A DNA stretch of 8,432 nucleotides from an uncultured Anaerotruncus sp. (lineage in GTDB: Bacteria; Bacillota_A; Clostridia; Oscillospirales; CAG-272). Numbering within the stretch: the first letter of the stretch is position 1; each line of letters opens with the position of its first letter. The notes beneath the pieces were generated by a model. That model had not been told where the DNA came from. It did not search any database and was given only the letters and a program-made list of their open reading frames with translations. This document shows, one piece after another, positions 1 to 6,155 of this stretch. The stretch is taken from the NCBI GenBank assembly GCA_958414155.1, contig CATYWI010000030.1, forward strand, positions 1-8,432. The letters are read 5' to 3'. The position numbers and the translations under genes were made by a program.

Positions 1-1
1 G

Positions 2-67
2 GAGGCGCGCCGCGCTCTCATCGATGTCTCGTCGCTGCCCGATGAGACCGAAAGGGCGACTCTCTGA
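2..67 (+). CDS. 3' end of an unidentified protein (partial)
   Basis: The window opens inside a reading frame that gives a protein-like 21-residue C-terminus (EARRALIDVSSLPDETERAT, then L) ending at TGA 65-67. Its acidic and aliphatic composition and the terminator beginning 48 bases after the stop support it being the true end of a gene. Too little is present to recognise the family. The frame starting at base 1 is also open until 43-45, but its translation is Arg/Cys-rich and less protein-like. Confidence 0.5.
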   Translation, partial: EARRALIDVSSLPDETERATL

Positions 68-114
68 CGCGATATTCCTGCCCGTGCGCTTTATAATTTT
101 CCGATCTTTGCCCG

Positions 115-149
115 GGACTGCCGCGCTGTTGTGCGACAGTCCTTTTTTT
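115..149 (+). terminator. Rho-independent terminator upstream of the sigma factor gene
   Basis: GGACTG (115-120) pairs with CAGTCC (137-142). The inner stem CGCGC (122-126) pairs with GTGCG (131-135), with one G-U pair and one C/A mismatch, around a TGTT loop. Seven T residues follow (143-149). It ends the upstream transcription unit, so the sigma factor gene should have its own promoter between about 150 and 249. I could not assign one: there is no convincing SigA -35/-10 pair and no clear ECF-type promoter in that stretch. Confidence 0.85.
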
Positions 150-249
150 CAAAAAAACGGACCTCCCGGCTGTCATAGTTAATGGAAGGAGATCCGGCAC
201 GGTACCGACGTGAGCTTCTTTCCAAAACGAAAGCGAGGTAAATTGCCCG

Positions 250-759
250 ATGACAAACGATGAACTGACACGTCTTTTCCCCTTGGTGCGCACAGGGGAT
301 GAGCGCGCCTGCGAGCAGCTATGGAATGGGATGAATATTCCCGTTTATACGGTTGCCTTGCGTATACTTGACGATAAATATCTTGCCGAGGACGTCACGC
401 AGGAGGTTTTTGTCAAGCTGTTCCGTGACCCGCCGGGAGGCGAGGTGCGCAATCCGCGTGCGTGGATATTCAGGATCACGCACAATGCCGCACTGAACTG
501 CCTTGAGCGTCAGCGCGTGCGTGCTTCCGATGAACTTGACGAGAGCAAGGCTCCCGTGACCTCGGACGACTGCGACACAAGGCTTGACATCGCATCTGCA
601 CTGTCAAGGCTCGGGTGTACGGAACGCGAGATCGTCACTCTGCGCGCAGTCGCCGGTGCGAGCTTTCGCGAGATATCCGTGGCTGTCGGGCTTCCGCTCG
701 GAACGGTTTATTTCAAATACCGTCAGGCTATCGCCGCATTGCGCGATATGCTTTCCTGA
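250..759 (+). CDS. ECF-type RNA polymerase sigma factor (sigma-70 family)
   Basis: A 169-residue protein of normal ECF sigma length with only regions 2 and 4. Region 2 spans about residues 10-92 and includes the core-binding motif AEDVTQEVFVKLF (46-58) and a -10-recognition helix around PRAWIFRITHNAALNCLERQ. A short acidic linker (93-110) leads to region 4 (about 112-168), with the helix-turn-helix ASFREISVAVGLPLGTVYFK. It would direct RNA polymerase core to a small set of promoters in the cytoplasm. The ATG at 250 is preceded by GCGAGGT at 233-239, an acceptable but somewhat distant ribosome site. The next gene starts 23 bases after the stop, and that partner is predicted to be a membrane protein, an arrangement common for ECF sigma factors and their regulators. 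Target promoters cannot be read from this window. Confidence 0.9.
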   Translation: MTNDELTRLFPLVRTGDERACEQLWNGMNIPVYTVALRILDDKYLAEDVTQEVFVKLFRDPPGGEVRNPRAWIFRITHNAALNCLERQRVRASDELDESKAPVTSDDCDTRLDIASALSRLGCTEREIVTLRAVAGASFREISVAVGLPLGTVYFKYRQAIAALRDMLS

Positions 760-782
760 CGCACAAAGAGAGGAGAATCACA

Positions 783-1892
783 ATGAAAAAGACAATATGC
801 ACGTTGCTTGCGCTGTTAATGACGCTTTCGGCGATGTGCTTTGCAGTATCGGCGGATGACGTTATGTCGGCGGGCAGTCTTCCCGTCGGTGAGGTCGCAG
901 GGGAGATAATGACCGGACGCGCGCCGCAGGACGTTCCTGCCGTTGATGACGTCACAAGAGCGAGTGATACGGAGGCGATAGGGAAGGGAGACACCTTTCT
1001 TGAGGTATACGCGGGGTGGCGTGTTTTCGGGTATCCCGAAAACGTAGCCGGGGTGACGCGCGACCGCGTGACCGATTACGGCGGCGAGCTTGCAGTTTCG
1101 TTCACTCCCGATGAATACACGGTGCTTGTTACCGACGATTCGCCGGAGGCAATAGAAAAGATACACACGTGGAAGAGCGACGGCAAGGGCGTCAAGGTGA
1201 ATTTTGCAAAGACCGTGACCGGATACAGCGGAGCGGCGGTGACAATGAAATATTCATACGATGAGCTTGCCGTTGTTGCAAACAGCATTATCGGGGATAT
1301 TCTGGACCGCAACGAAAAAATAAATGTCAACGGCAGTGAGCGCACAGCTGTGTTTGCACGGATAGAGGAGCTTTCAAACCGTGTCGTGCTCACGCTTTAC
1401 AGCTATATTGACGCGGACGGCGGCGTTGTCGATGCGGCAACGACAAAGGCTGTGGCAAAATTCTACCGCGAGAAATATGCGCTCGACAGCGTTGTGATAA
1501 GGGAAATAAAAAGCATCATACCGACCGGAATCGGCGAGATCACCAGTCCCGTATGGGAGACCGGCAGGGCGCCGTCCGACTATCCGGTTCAGGACGACAA
1601 AAGGCAGCCGGAGCTGTACCCCGTGAGAGGCGGTGATTCAAAGGATGCCTACGGCTTGCCGGGCAGCAAAAAAACGGATGTGAAGTTCCTTTATATTGCG
1701 GCATTCGTGATACCGGCAGTTGTGCTTTATGTGCGCCGTCGCAGGGCGGAGCTGCTTGCTGTTGCGGGAGGCGGAGCACACACATCCGCTTCGGTCCGCA
1801 GTGAAAAAGAAATACTGCGGGAAATATCCTCGGTGTCCGAAAAGCCGGACGACGGACTCTATGACAGGATAATGAGAGACAAGAAGGACTGA
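783..1892 (+). CDS. Secreted protein with C-terminal membrane anchor, partner of the sigma factor; function unknown
   Basis: A 369-residue protein. ATG 783 is chosen over the open frame upstream because AGAGGAGA lies just before it and a classic signal peptide follows (KK, hydrophobic core, AVSA at 21-24, cleavage likely before Asp25). A single membrane segment (about 302-317, FLYIAAFVIPAVVLYV) is followed by RRRR and a charged tail of about 50 residues, predicting type I topology: about 275 residues outside, tail inside. Two similar motifs, TGRAPQDVPAVDD (44-56) and TGRAPSDYPVQDD (260-272), bracket the outer domain. The part around residues 156-245 (YSYDEL, later ELSNRV) loosely resembles propeptide-like domains next to clostridial trypsin-type proteases, but no protease catalytic motif is present. 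The cytoplasmic tail could bind the sigma factor (inference). Usual anti-sigma factors have their sigma-binding domain at the N-terminus, so this would be an inverted arrangement. Confidence 0.8.
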   Translation: MKKTICTLLALLMTLSAMCFAVSADDVMSAGSLPVGEVAGEIMTGRAPQDVPAVDDVTRASDTEAIGKGDTFLEVYAGWRVFGYPENVAGVTRDRVTDYGGELAVSFTPDEYTVLVTDDSPEAIEKIHTWKSDGKGVKVNFAKTVTGYSGAAVTMKYSYDELAVVANSIIGDILDRNEKINVNGSERTAVFARIEELSNRVVLTLYSYIDADGGVVDAATTKAVAKFYREKYALDSVVIREIKSIIPTGIGEITSPVWETGRAPSDYPVQDDKRQPELYPVRGGDSKDAYGLPGSKKTDVKFLYIAAFVIPAVVLYVRRRRAELLAVAGGGAHTSASVRSEKEILREISSVSEKPDDGLYDRIMRDKKD

Positions 1893-1919
1893 GGCGTATC
1901 GGAAATAAAATATCGATCA

Positions 1920-1960
1920 ATGGGCTGCCGCGCAAACGCGCGGCAGCCCATGAGTTTTTT
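1920..1960. terminator. Terminator between convergent units (14-bp perfect stem)
   Basis: ATGGGCTGCCGCGC (1920-1933), loop AAAC, and its exact complement (1938-1951) are followed after GAG by six T residues (1955-1960) on the plus strand. It lies 27 bases after the stop of the membrane protein gene. The T run overlaps the TAA (1959-1961) of the convergent MBL gene. Read on the minus strand, the hairpin is followed by a moderately T-rich stretch (complement of 1900-1919), so it probably stops both transcripts, best in the plus direction. Confidence 0.9.
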
Positions 1961-2855
1961 ACTTGTTCTTGTGAATGACGGTTTTTCCGTCGCTTATGAG
2001 TATCACCGTTCCGTCGGTGTCCGTGCGGTATACCGCAGCGCCGGACGCCGCAAGGCGGCGCAGCACGCCGAAATCGGGATGACCGTAGTCGTTGATCTCC
2101 GCACAGGATATCACCGCATATCCGGGGCTGAGGGCGCGTACCCAGTCGTCGCATGTGGAGGTTGACGAGCCGTGGTGTCCGACTTTCAGTATGTCACAGC
2201 CGGGAAAATCCTGCCCGAATGTCGTAAGCACTGCGCGTTCGGATGCCTCACCCGCATCACCGGTGTATATGGCGCTCGTTCCGCCGTAGGTTATCCGCAC
2301 AACGGTCGAGGCATCGTTGCCGTCTGCTTTTTCCGGCACTGACGGAAGTACGGTCACGCATATCTCTCCGATGTCTATCGCAAGCCCGGCGTAAGCTGTT
2401 ATCTGTTCAACGCCGTGCTCTGCCGCCGTGCCGCAAAGTCTTTGATAAAGCTGTGTGCCGTCATCTCCGGAGGGCATAAGCGCACGTACCACCTCAAAAT
2501 TCTCAATTACCGCCGCGGCTCCGCCTATGTGATCCTCGTGCGGATGTGAAAAAACAGCAAGATCTATGCGATGCACTCCCGCCGCTTCAAGCATATTGCA
2601 AAGCCGCTCCTCCGACTCGCATGAGCCGGCGTCTATCAGAACGCACACGTCCCGCGTGACTATCGCGGCGGCATCTGCCTGCCCGACATCGAAGAAATAA
2701 AAATACGCCTGTCCTTCCGGAATGCCGCCCATGACTTTGCCGTATATCCATGCGGCAAGTACGGAAAGCAGAAGCACCGCGGCGGCGATTGTTCCGACAG
2801 CCCTGCGGTGCTTCCGTATGCGCCCGGAAAGTCCGGCTGCTGTCCGGTCAGTCAA
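1959..2855 (-). CDS. Membrane-anchored ComEC-like metallo-beta-lactamase-fold hydrolase
   Basis: A 298-residue protein with a basic N-terminus (GRIRKHRR), one membrane segment (about 20-37) and an extracytoplasmic MBL domain. Visible family marks are FDVGQADAA (55-63), metal-binding HPHEDH (H104, H106, D108, H109), TGD (D200), HHGS (H227, H228) and GHPD (H259). All expected metal ligands look intact. This matches the C-terminal domain of ComEC/Rec2 without the competence channel. Standalone relatives are hydrolases of mostly unknown substrate; nucleic acid or a phosphodiester in an envelope polymer are both possible. The start is TTG at 2855, overlapping the lipoprotein gene by 8 bases, with GAGG (2862-2865) six bases upstream. 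It is the last gene of the operon and ends at the shared terminator. The fold assignment is strong; the substrate is unknown. Confidence 0.9.
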   Translation of the reverse strand: MTDRTAAGLSGRIRKHRRAVGTIAAAVLLLSVLAAWIYGKVMGGIPEGQAYFYFFDVGQADAAAIVTRDVCVLIDAGSCESEERLCNMLEAAGVHRIDLAVFSHPHEDHIGGAAAVIENFEVVRALMPSGDDGTQLYQRLCGTAAEHGVEQITAYAGLAIDIGEICVTVLPSVPEKADGNDASTVVRITYGGTSAIYTGDAGEASERAVLTTFGQDFPGCDILKVGHHGSSTSTCDDWVRALSPGYAVISCAEINDYGHPDFGVLRRLAASGAAVYRTDTDGTVILISDGKTVIHKNK

Positions 2856-3378
2856 GACCTGCCTCGCAAAGCTCGATGCCGTTTACAGTGCTGCCGTCAA
2901 GGTGAATGATAAGCTCAACGCCGTCGCCGATGTCGTAGCGCATAGCCTCTCCGGCGGCTGTAAAATCACTGCCGTAAAGCGCTTTTATTTCATTTTCGGT
3001 CATGCCGACACGTCCGCCGTGCGGAGCCGTAATGTCGGTGCCGTGAATGTCGATGAGGTAGAGTATCTCTTTTCCGCCGTTCATATAAGTGTAAAGTGAG
3101 TAGGAATTGTAGACGTATATCTTGTCCTCGCCGTCATAGTGGCAGCTTTGCGCCTTCATAACGTCCACAGCCTCTCCGAGAGGGGAGAGCGTCCGGTCGT
3201 CTATCTCCATACCTATCCACGCCGACATGCCGTCAAGACGCACGGTAAGGTTGCCTCCGTTGTTCCCGGTCGGAGCCGAGGCGCCGGATGCTCCGCCGTC
3301 CCCGGTGGTTTTTCCGCATGCGGCGGCAAAAACGGTAAGTGTAAGTAATAACAGTGCGATGAATGCTTTCTTTTTCAT
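2848..3378 (-). CDS. Small secreted lipoprotein of unknown function
   Basis: A 176-residue protein with a lipoprotein signal peptide: KKK, a hydrophobic core, then FAAAC with the predicted lipid-modified Cys21. A Gly/Ser/Thr/Asn-rich linker (about 22-45) leads to a compact domain of about 130 residues. The segment ITAPHGGRVGMTENEIKALY resembles the 'becomes G-x-x-x-G-M/D-T, then a YG-ending helix' pattern seen in many small Gram-positive lipoproteins, but I cannot name a family. AAGGAG (3384-3389) overlaps the TAA of the DHHW gene upstream, so translation is probably coupled. It would sit on the outer face of the membrane beside the products of its operon neighbours and may be an accessory or binding subunit (inference). 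Confidence 0.85.
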   Translation of the reverse strand: MKKKAFIALLLLTLTVFAAACGKTTGDGGASGASAPTGNNGGNLTVRLDGMSAWIGMEIDDRTLSPLGEAVDVMKAQSCHYDGEDKIYVYNSYSLYTYMNGGKEILYLIDIHGTDITAPHGGRVGMTENEIKALYGSDFTAAGEAMRYDIGDGVELIIHLDGSTVNGIELCEAGLD

Positions 3379-3387
3379 TTTTTCTCC

Positions 3388-4701
3388 TTATCGGTAACGG
3401 GAGTCGAATACGGCAATCCCTTTAATACTGTCGGACGGAATGCCGATGTACGCCGAAAAGCCCCAAGTGGAGCTGTCTGCATCGAGCTGTGGGCACGCCT
3501 CAAAGTAAAACGTACCGTCGTACGCTTCAATGCGGAGGTATACCGCGCCGTAAAAATCGCCCGTGCTCCCGGTGATGTGCGTCAGCCCACGCACGACCTC
3601 TGTCTTTATATCCTCCGGGCGAATCTCCGTGGCTCCTTCCGGTGCGTTCCTTTTCGGCGCGGGGATGACCGGAGCCTCGTAAAGCAGGTTGCGCAGATTG
3701 CGCTCGGCTATTTCGATAACCACTGCATCGCGCGGCGCGGCGGTGAGAAGGTCCAGCCGGTAGGGCACGACGCGCGAAATGTAAGCCTCGGCAAAGTCGC
3801 CGGCCATAAGCGGGTAAAGCGCCACACCGAACGAATCGCGGAACAAAAGCAGACTGCCTTCTCCGCCGCCCTGAGTCTCGATGATAGGGTCGTCTGTCGA
3901 TCTGAAGTTTCCCTTGTAGCTGAATCCGCGCACGGTATTGAAGTACGCCTGCGTGTCGGGACGGCGCCATGCGGGCATGAGCATAGCGGAAAGATCGCCG
4001 TCGTAATCTTCACGGAAGGTGTATCCGCCGGATATATAGTCTGTGTACCGATGTGAAAGCGCATCCGCTGTCATGCGGTAAGCCACGGCTGCACCGAGGC
4101 TGTTCCAGTGCGTGTCCTTCTTATGATACGTCTGCACACCGGCATCTCTGAGCGCGGCGGAAAGACTCAGATAGTAACTTTTGCCCGCCATTGCCGCGTC
4201 AAGCGCGGTGAGGAACGAATCGCTTCCTTGCGTATAATTGAGCGGCATAAATTCCGGGTAGACCGTGTTTTTGTTTGGAGCGGCGATGAAAACGAAGCTG
4301 CCGCCGGTCGATATTACGTATTCGTTCACAAGCTCAAGCGTGCGGCATAGCATTTCAAGCTCGCCGTCGCGCGGCGCGCTCCTGCCGGTGTAGTCGTCAA
4401 GCGTGTCTGCGTAAAACAGCCACCCCTCACGCCCGACTATCACCTTGTCCTTGACCGAGGTGTGTAAAAGCGTATCCACCGCGCCGGAATAGGCTGTTAT
4501 CAGCCACTTGCCCGCGCTCATGCGGTCCGAAAGATATTCGTCGGCTTTCGCCGCAAAACCGTAGTCAAAGCGCCCATCTGCGTTAACGGGTGAGGGAGCC
4601 TTTCCGGTCCCGGTCCCGAAAAATGGAGAAAGCCAGACCGGTATTGCAAGCAATACGATAAATAAAGCCGTAAATGCGATATACAAAGTTTTTTTGTTCA
4701 T
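3388..4701 (-). CDS. DHHW/AlgX-like SGNH-family protein, probable polymer O-acetyltransferase partner of MBOAT
   Basis: A 437-residue protein with an N-terminal signal anchor (about 7-25) and an extracytoplasmic SGNH-like domain. The hallmark DTHW is at 196-199 (H198) and the nucleophile motif RDSFG puts the candidate catalytic Ser at 290. These are the landmarks of the AlgX/AlgJ and DHHW families, whose characterised members transfer acetyl groups to extracellular polysaccharide using acyl groups exported by an MBOAT protein. Here the MBOAT gene lies directly upstream with only 3 bases between its stop and this ATG. No Shine-Dalgarno sequence is visible before the ATG, so translation probably depends on reinitiation. 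The final 100 or so residues form a beta-rich extension that may bind carbohydrate (inference). The polymer acted on cannot be deduced. Confidence 0.87.
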   Translation of the reverse strand: MNKKTLYIAFTALFIVLLAIPVWLSPFFGTGTGKAPSPVNADGRFDYGFAAKADEYLSDRMSAGKWLITAYSGAVDTLLHTSVKDKVIVGREGWLFYADTLDDYTGRSAPRDGELEMLCRTLELVNEYVISTGGSFVFIAAPNKNTVYPEFMPLNYTQGSDSFLTALDAAMAGKSYYLSLSAALRDAGVQTYHKKDTHWNSLGAAVAYRMTADALSHRYTDYISGGYTFREDYDGDLSAMLMPAWRRPDTQAYFNTVRGFSYKGNFRSTDDPIIETQGGGEGSLLLFRDSFGVALYPLMAGDFAEAYISRVVPYRLDLLTAAPRDAVVIEIAERNLRNLLYEAPVIPAPKRNAPEGATEIRPEDIKTEVVRGLTHITGSTGDFYGAVYLRIEAYDGTFYFEACPQLDADSSTWGFSAYIGIPSDSIKGIAVFDSRYR

Positions 4702-4704
4702 TTT

Positions 4705-6069
4705 TCAAAAACGTGCGTACAGGAACGGAGTGTATGTGCTTGCCGCAAGAGCGGCGGCGGAAAGCACCGTAACGGGGATTACGGCAACATATGAGGCTGC
4801 GTTCATGACACTCAGAATGCGCTTGCCGCACCGTTTTCCCGAAAGTGCTTTTTTTATTATCGGTAGCACCGGCATGGCAAATACAGCCGCCGAAAGAAGC
4901 GTCACCTCAAAGCGCGGGTCGAAAAATTCAAGCGCTTCACGAGCGCCGGAAGCGGCTGGCGACAGCATTGCGGCAAGGTATCTTCCCGCCGCGCCGAGCG
5001 ATGGCGAGCGGAATATAACAAACCCCGCCGTTATCGCAAGCGCGGTGTATATGCGGATAAGAGGCCGCAGGCGCGGGCTGTCGGCGCGTATCGCGCCGAT
5101 ATGCTCAAGCATTACAAAAACGCCGTTGAGAAGTCCCCATACGATGAAGGTGGCGGCGCTTCCGTGCCATATGCCGGTGAGCAAAAATACTATCATTATA
5201 TTGCGGCAGGTGACGGCGCGTGAACAACGGCTGCCGCCGAGGGGAATATAAACATAGTCGGTAAACCATGCGGAAAGCGATATGTGCCAGCGACGCCAGA
5301 AATCGCGCATCCCGCATGCCGCATACGGGTAGCGGAAGTTCTCGGGCAGATCATAGCCGAGCATTGCGGCAAGCCCCAGCGCCATATCCGTATAGCCGGA
5401 AAAATCAAAATAAAGCTGAAGAAGATATGAAACGGCGCCGAGCCACGCGGGCAGGCACAGAGTGTAAAGCCCGGCGTCGGAGAATATGCGGTCAGCGGCT
5501 ATCGCCAGTATGTCGGCGATGAACAGCTTTTTGAAAAGCCCGAGCACAAACCGGCGTATCCCGCGGCAGGTGCGCGCGGCGCTCACCTGCGCCGTGCGGT
5601 CAGCGGCGGCAAAATCGCGGTATTTGGCTATCGGACCCTGCACGAGCTTGGGAAAGAAGATGATGTAAAGCAAGACCTTCGCCGCATTCCGTTCCGTAAG
5701 TTCCGGATCGCGGCAGGTGTCGATAATGTATGAAAGTGCAGAGAATGTAAAAAACGATATTCCGAGCGGCATACCGAAGGATGAATATTTGAATACCGCA
5801 AGAACGGCAAGCAACACGACAGATGCCGTTGCCGCAACTGCCTTTCTCGCACGCGGAATGCTTGCGCCGAGAATTCCGCAAAGCCACGCCACAAACGCGG
5901 CGGCGACAGGTACGAGCGTGCGCGGTCCCTCGCTCCATGCGTAAAAAACAAGGCTTGCGGCAATTATCAGCCACCGGCGCAATGCCTGCTGCTTCCCCGG
6001 AAGCAGCAGGTACGCCGCAAGGAAGGGCGGCAGAAGCATAAAGAGAAATGATACCGAGCTGAATGTCAT
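4705..6069 (-). CDS. MBOAT family membrane O-acyltransferase (AlgI/DltB/PatA-like)
   Basis: A 454-residue polytopic membrane protein of usual length for bacterial MBOATs. The N-terminus MTFSSVSFLFMLLPPFLAAY is typical of the AlgI branch. The conserved region includes WRRWHISLSAWFTDYVYIPL (H262) and TGIWHGSAATF with the invariant MBOAT histidine at H302. It is expected to take an acyl group from a cytoplasmic donor and pass it across the membrane to the SGNH partner encoded next. AAAGGA (6076-6081) lies six bases before the ATG. That site overlaps a TGA at 6081-6083, which ends the frame of the preceding gene if its internal TAG is ignored. A perfect 12-bp inverted repeat lies in codons 20-29. 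Confidence 0.95.
   Translation of the reverse strand: MTFSSVSFLFMLLPPFLAAYLLLPGKQQALRRWLIIAASLVFYAWSEGPRTLVPVAAAFVAWLCGILGASIPRARKAVAATASVVLLAVLAVFKYSSFGMPLGISFFTFSALSYIIDTCRDPELTERNAAKVLLYIIFFPKLVQGPIAKYRDFAAADRTAQVSAARTCRGIRRFVLGLFKKLFIADILAIAADRIFSDAGLYTLCLPAWLGAVSYLLQLYFDFSGYTDMALGLAAMLGYDLPENFRYPYAACGMRDFWRRWHISLSAWFTDYVYIPLGGSRCSRAVTCRNIMIVFLLTGIWHGSAATFIVWGLLNGVFVMLEHIGAIRADSPRLRPLIRIYTALAITAGFVIFRSPSLGAAGRYLAAMLSPAASGAREALEFFDPRFEVTLLSAAVFAMPVLPIIKKALSGKRCGKRILSVMNAASYVAVIPVTVLSAAALAASTYTPFLYARF
5985..6010. repeat. Perfect 12-bp inverted repeat inside the start of the MBOAT gene
   Basis: CCTGCTGCTTCC (5985-5996) and its exact complement GGAAGCAGCAGG (5999-6010) are separated by only two bases. 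It encodes part of the LLPGKQQAL segment of MBOAT and would fold in the mRNA about 60 bases after the start codon. It is not followed by a T run, so it is not an ordinary terminator. It may be incidental to codon choice or may slow early translation. Confidence 0.6.
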
Positions 6070-6075
6070 TGATTG

Positions 6076-6081
6076 TCCTTT
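6076..6081 (-). promoter_or_regulatory. Shine-Dalgarno of the MBOAT gene, overlapping an upstream TGA
   Basis: AAAGGA on the minus strand sits six bases before ATG 6069 and shares a base with the TGA at 6081-6083. The same overlap of ribosome site and previous stop occurs at the DHHW/lipoprotein junction. This supports 6081, not 6153, as the original end of the preceding gene. Confidence 0.8.
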
Positions 6082-6155
6082 CAGTCGGGACGGTACCCGT
6101 ATGACAGAAGTGTGTCGAGCGTCATTTTGTTTGTCTGTCCGGCGTAAAGACTCTA
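6081..6155 (-). other. In-frame TAG and 23-codon downstream extension of the transglutaminase gene
   Basis: TAG (6155-6153) interrupts the frame after YYSDPV. Reading on in the same frame gives SLYAGQTNKM and then TLDTLLSYGYRPD before TGA 6083-6081. This peptide has normal protein-like composition and brings the gene to 11 bases from MBOAT, matching the tight spacing elsewhere in the operon. A single base change from a Tyr codon (TAC/TAT) or from CAG would explain the TAG. Alternatives are a sequencing or assembly error, a real late truncation, or readthrough. Confidence 0.7.

Noticed and set aside
92..97. TATAAT just upstream of the first terminator
   Set aside because: No -35 box at a workable distance (the nearest, CTGACG at 64-69, is 22 bases away), and any transcript would run straight into the terminator at 115-149.
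615..782. Upstream extension of the membrane protein gene to an earlier ATG
   Set aside because: The extension overlaps the sigma factor in another frame. ATG 783 has a good ribosome site and is directly followed by a signal peptide.
1540..2154. Minus-strand ORF running across the convergent gene ends
   Set aside because: It overlaps the strong terminator and two real genes, and its Arg/Pro/Cys-rich product is typical of out-of-frame translation in GC-rich DNA.
3577..4056. Plus-strand ORF opposite the DHHW gene
   Set aside because: Shadow of a recognised gene carrying DTHW and RDSFG motifs; the translation is low in recognisable structure.
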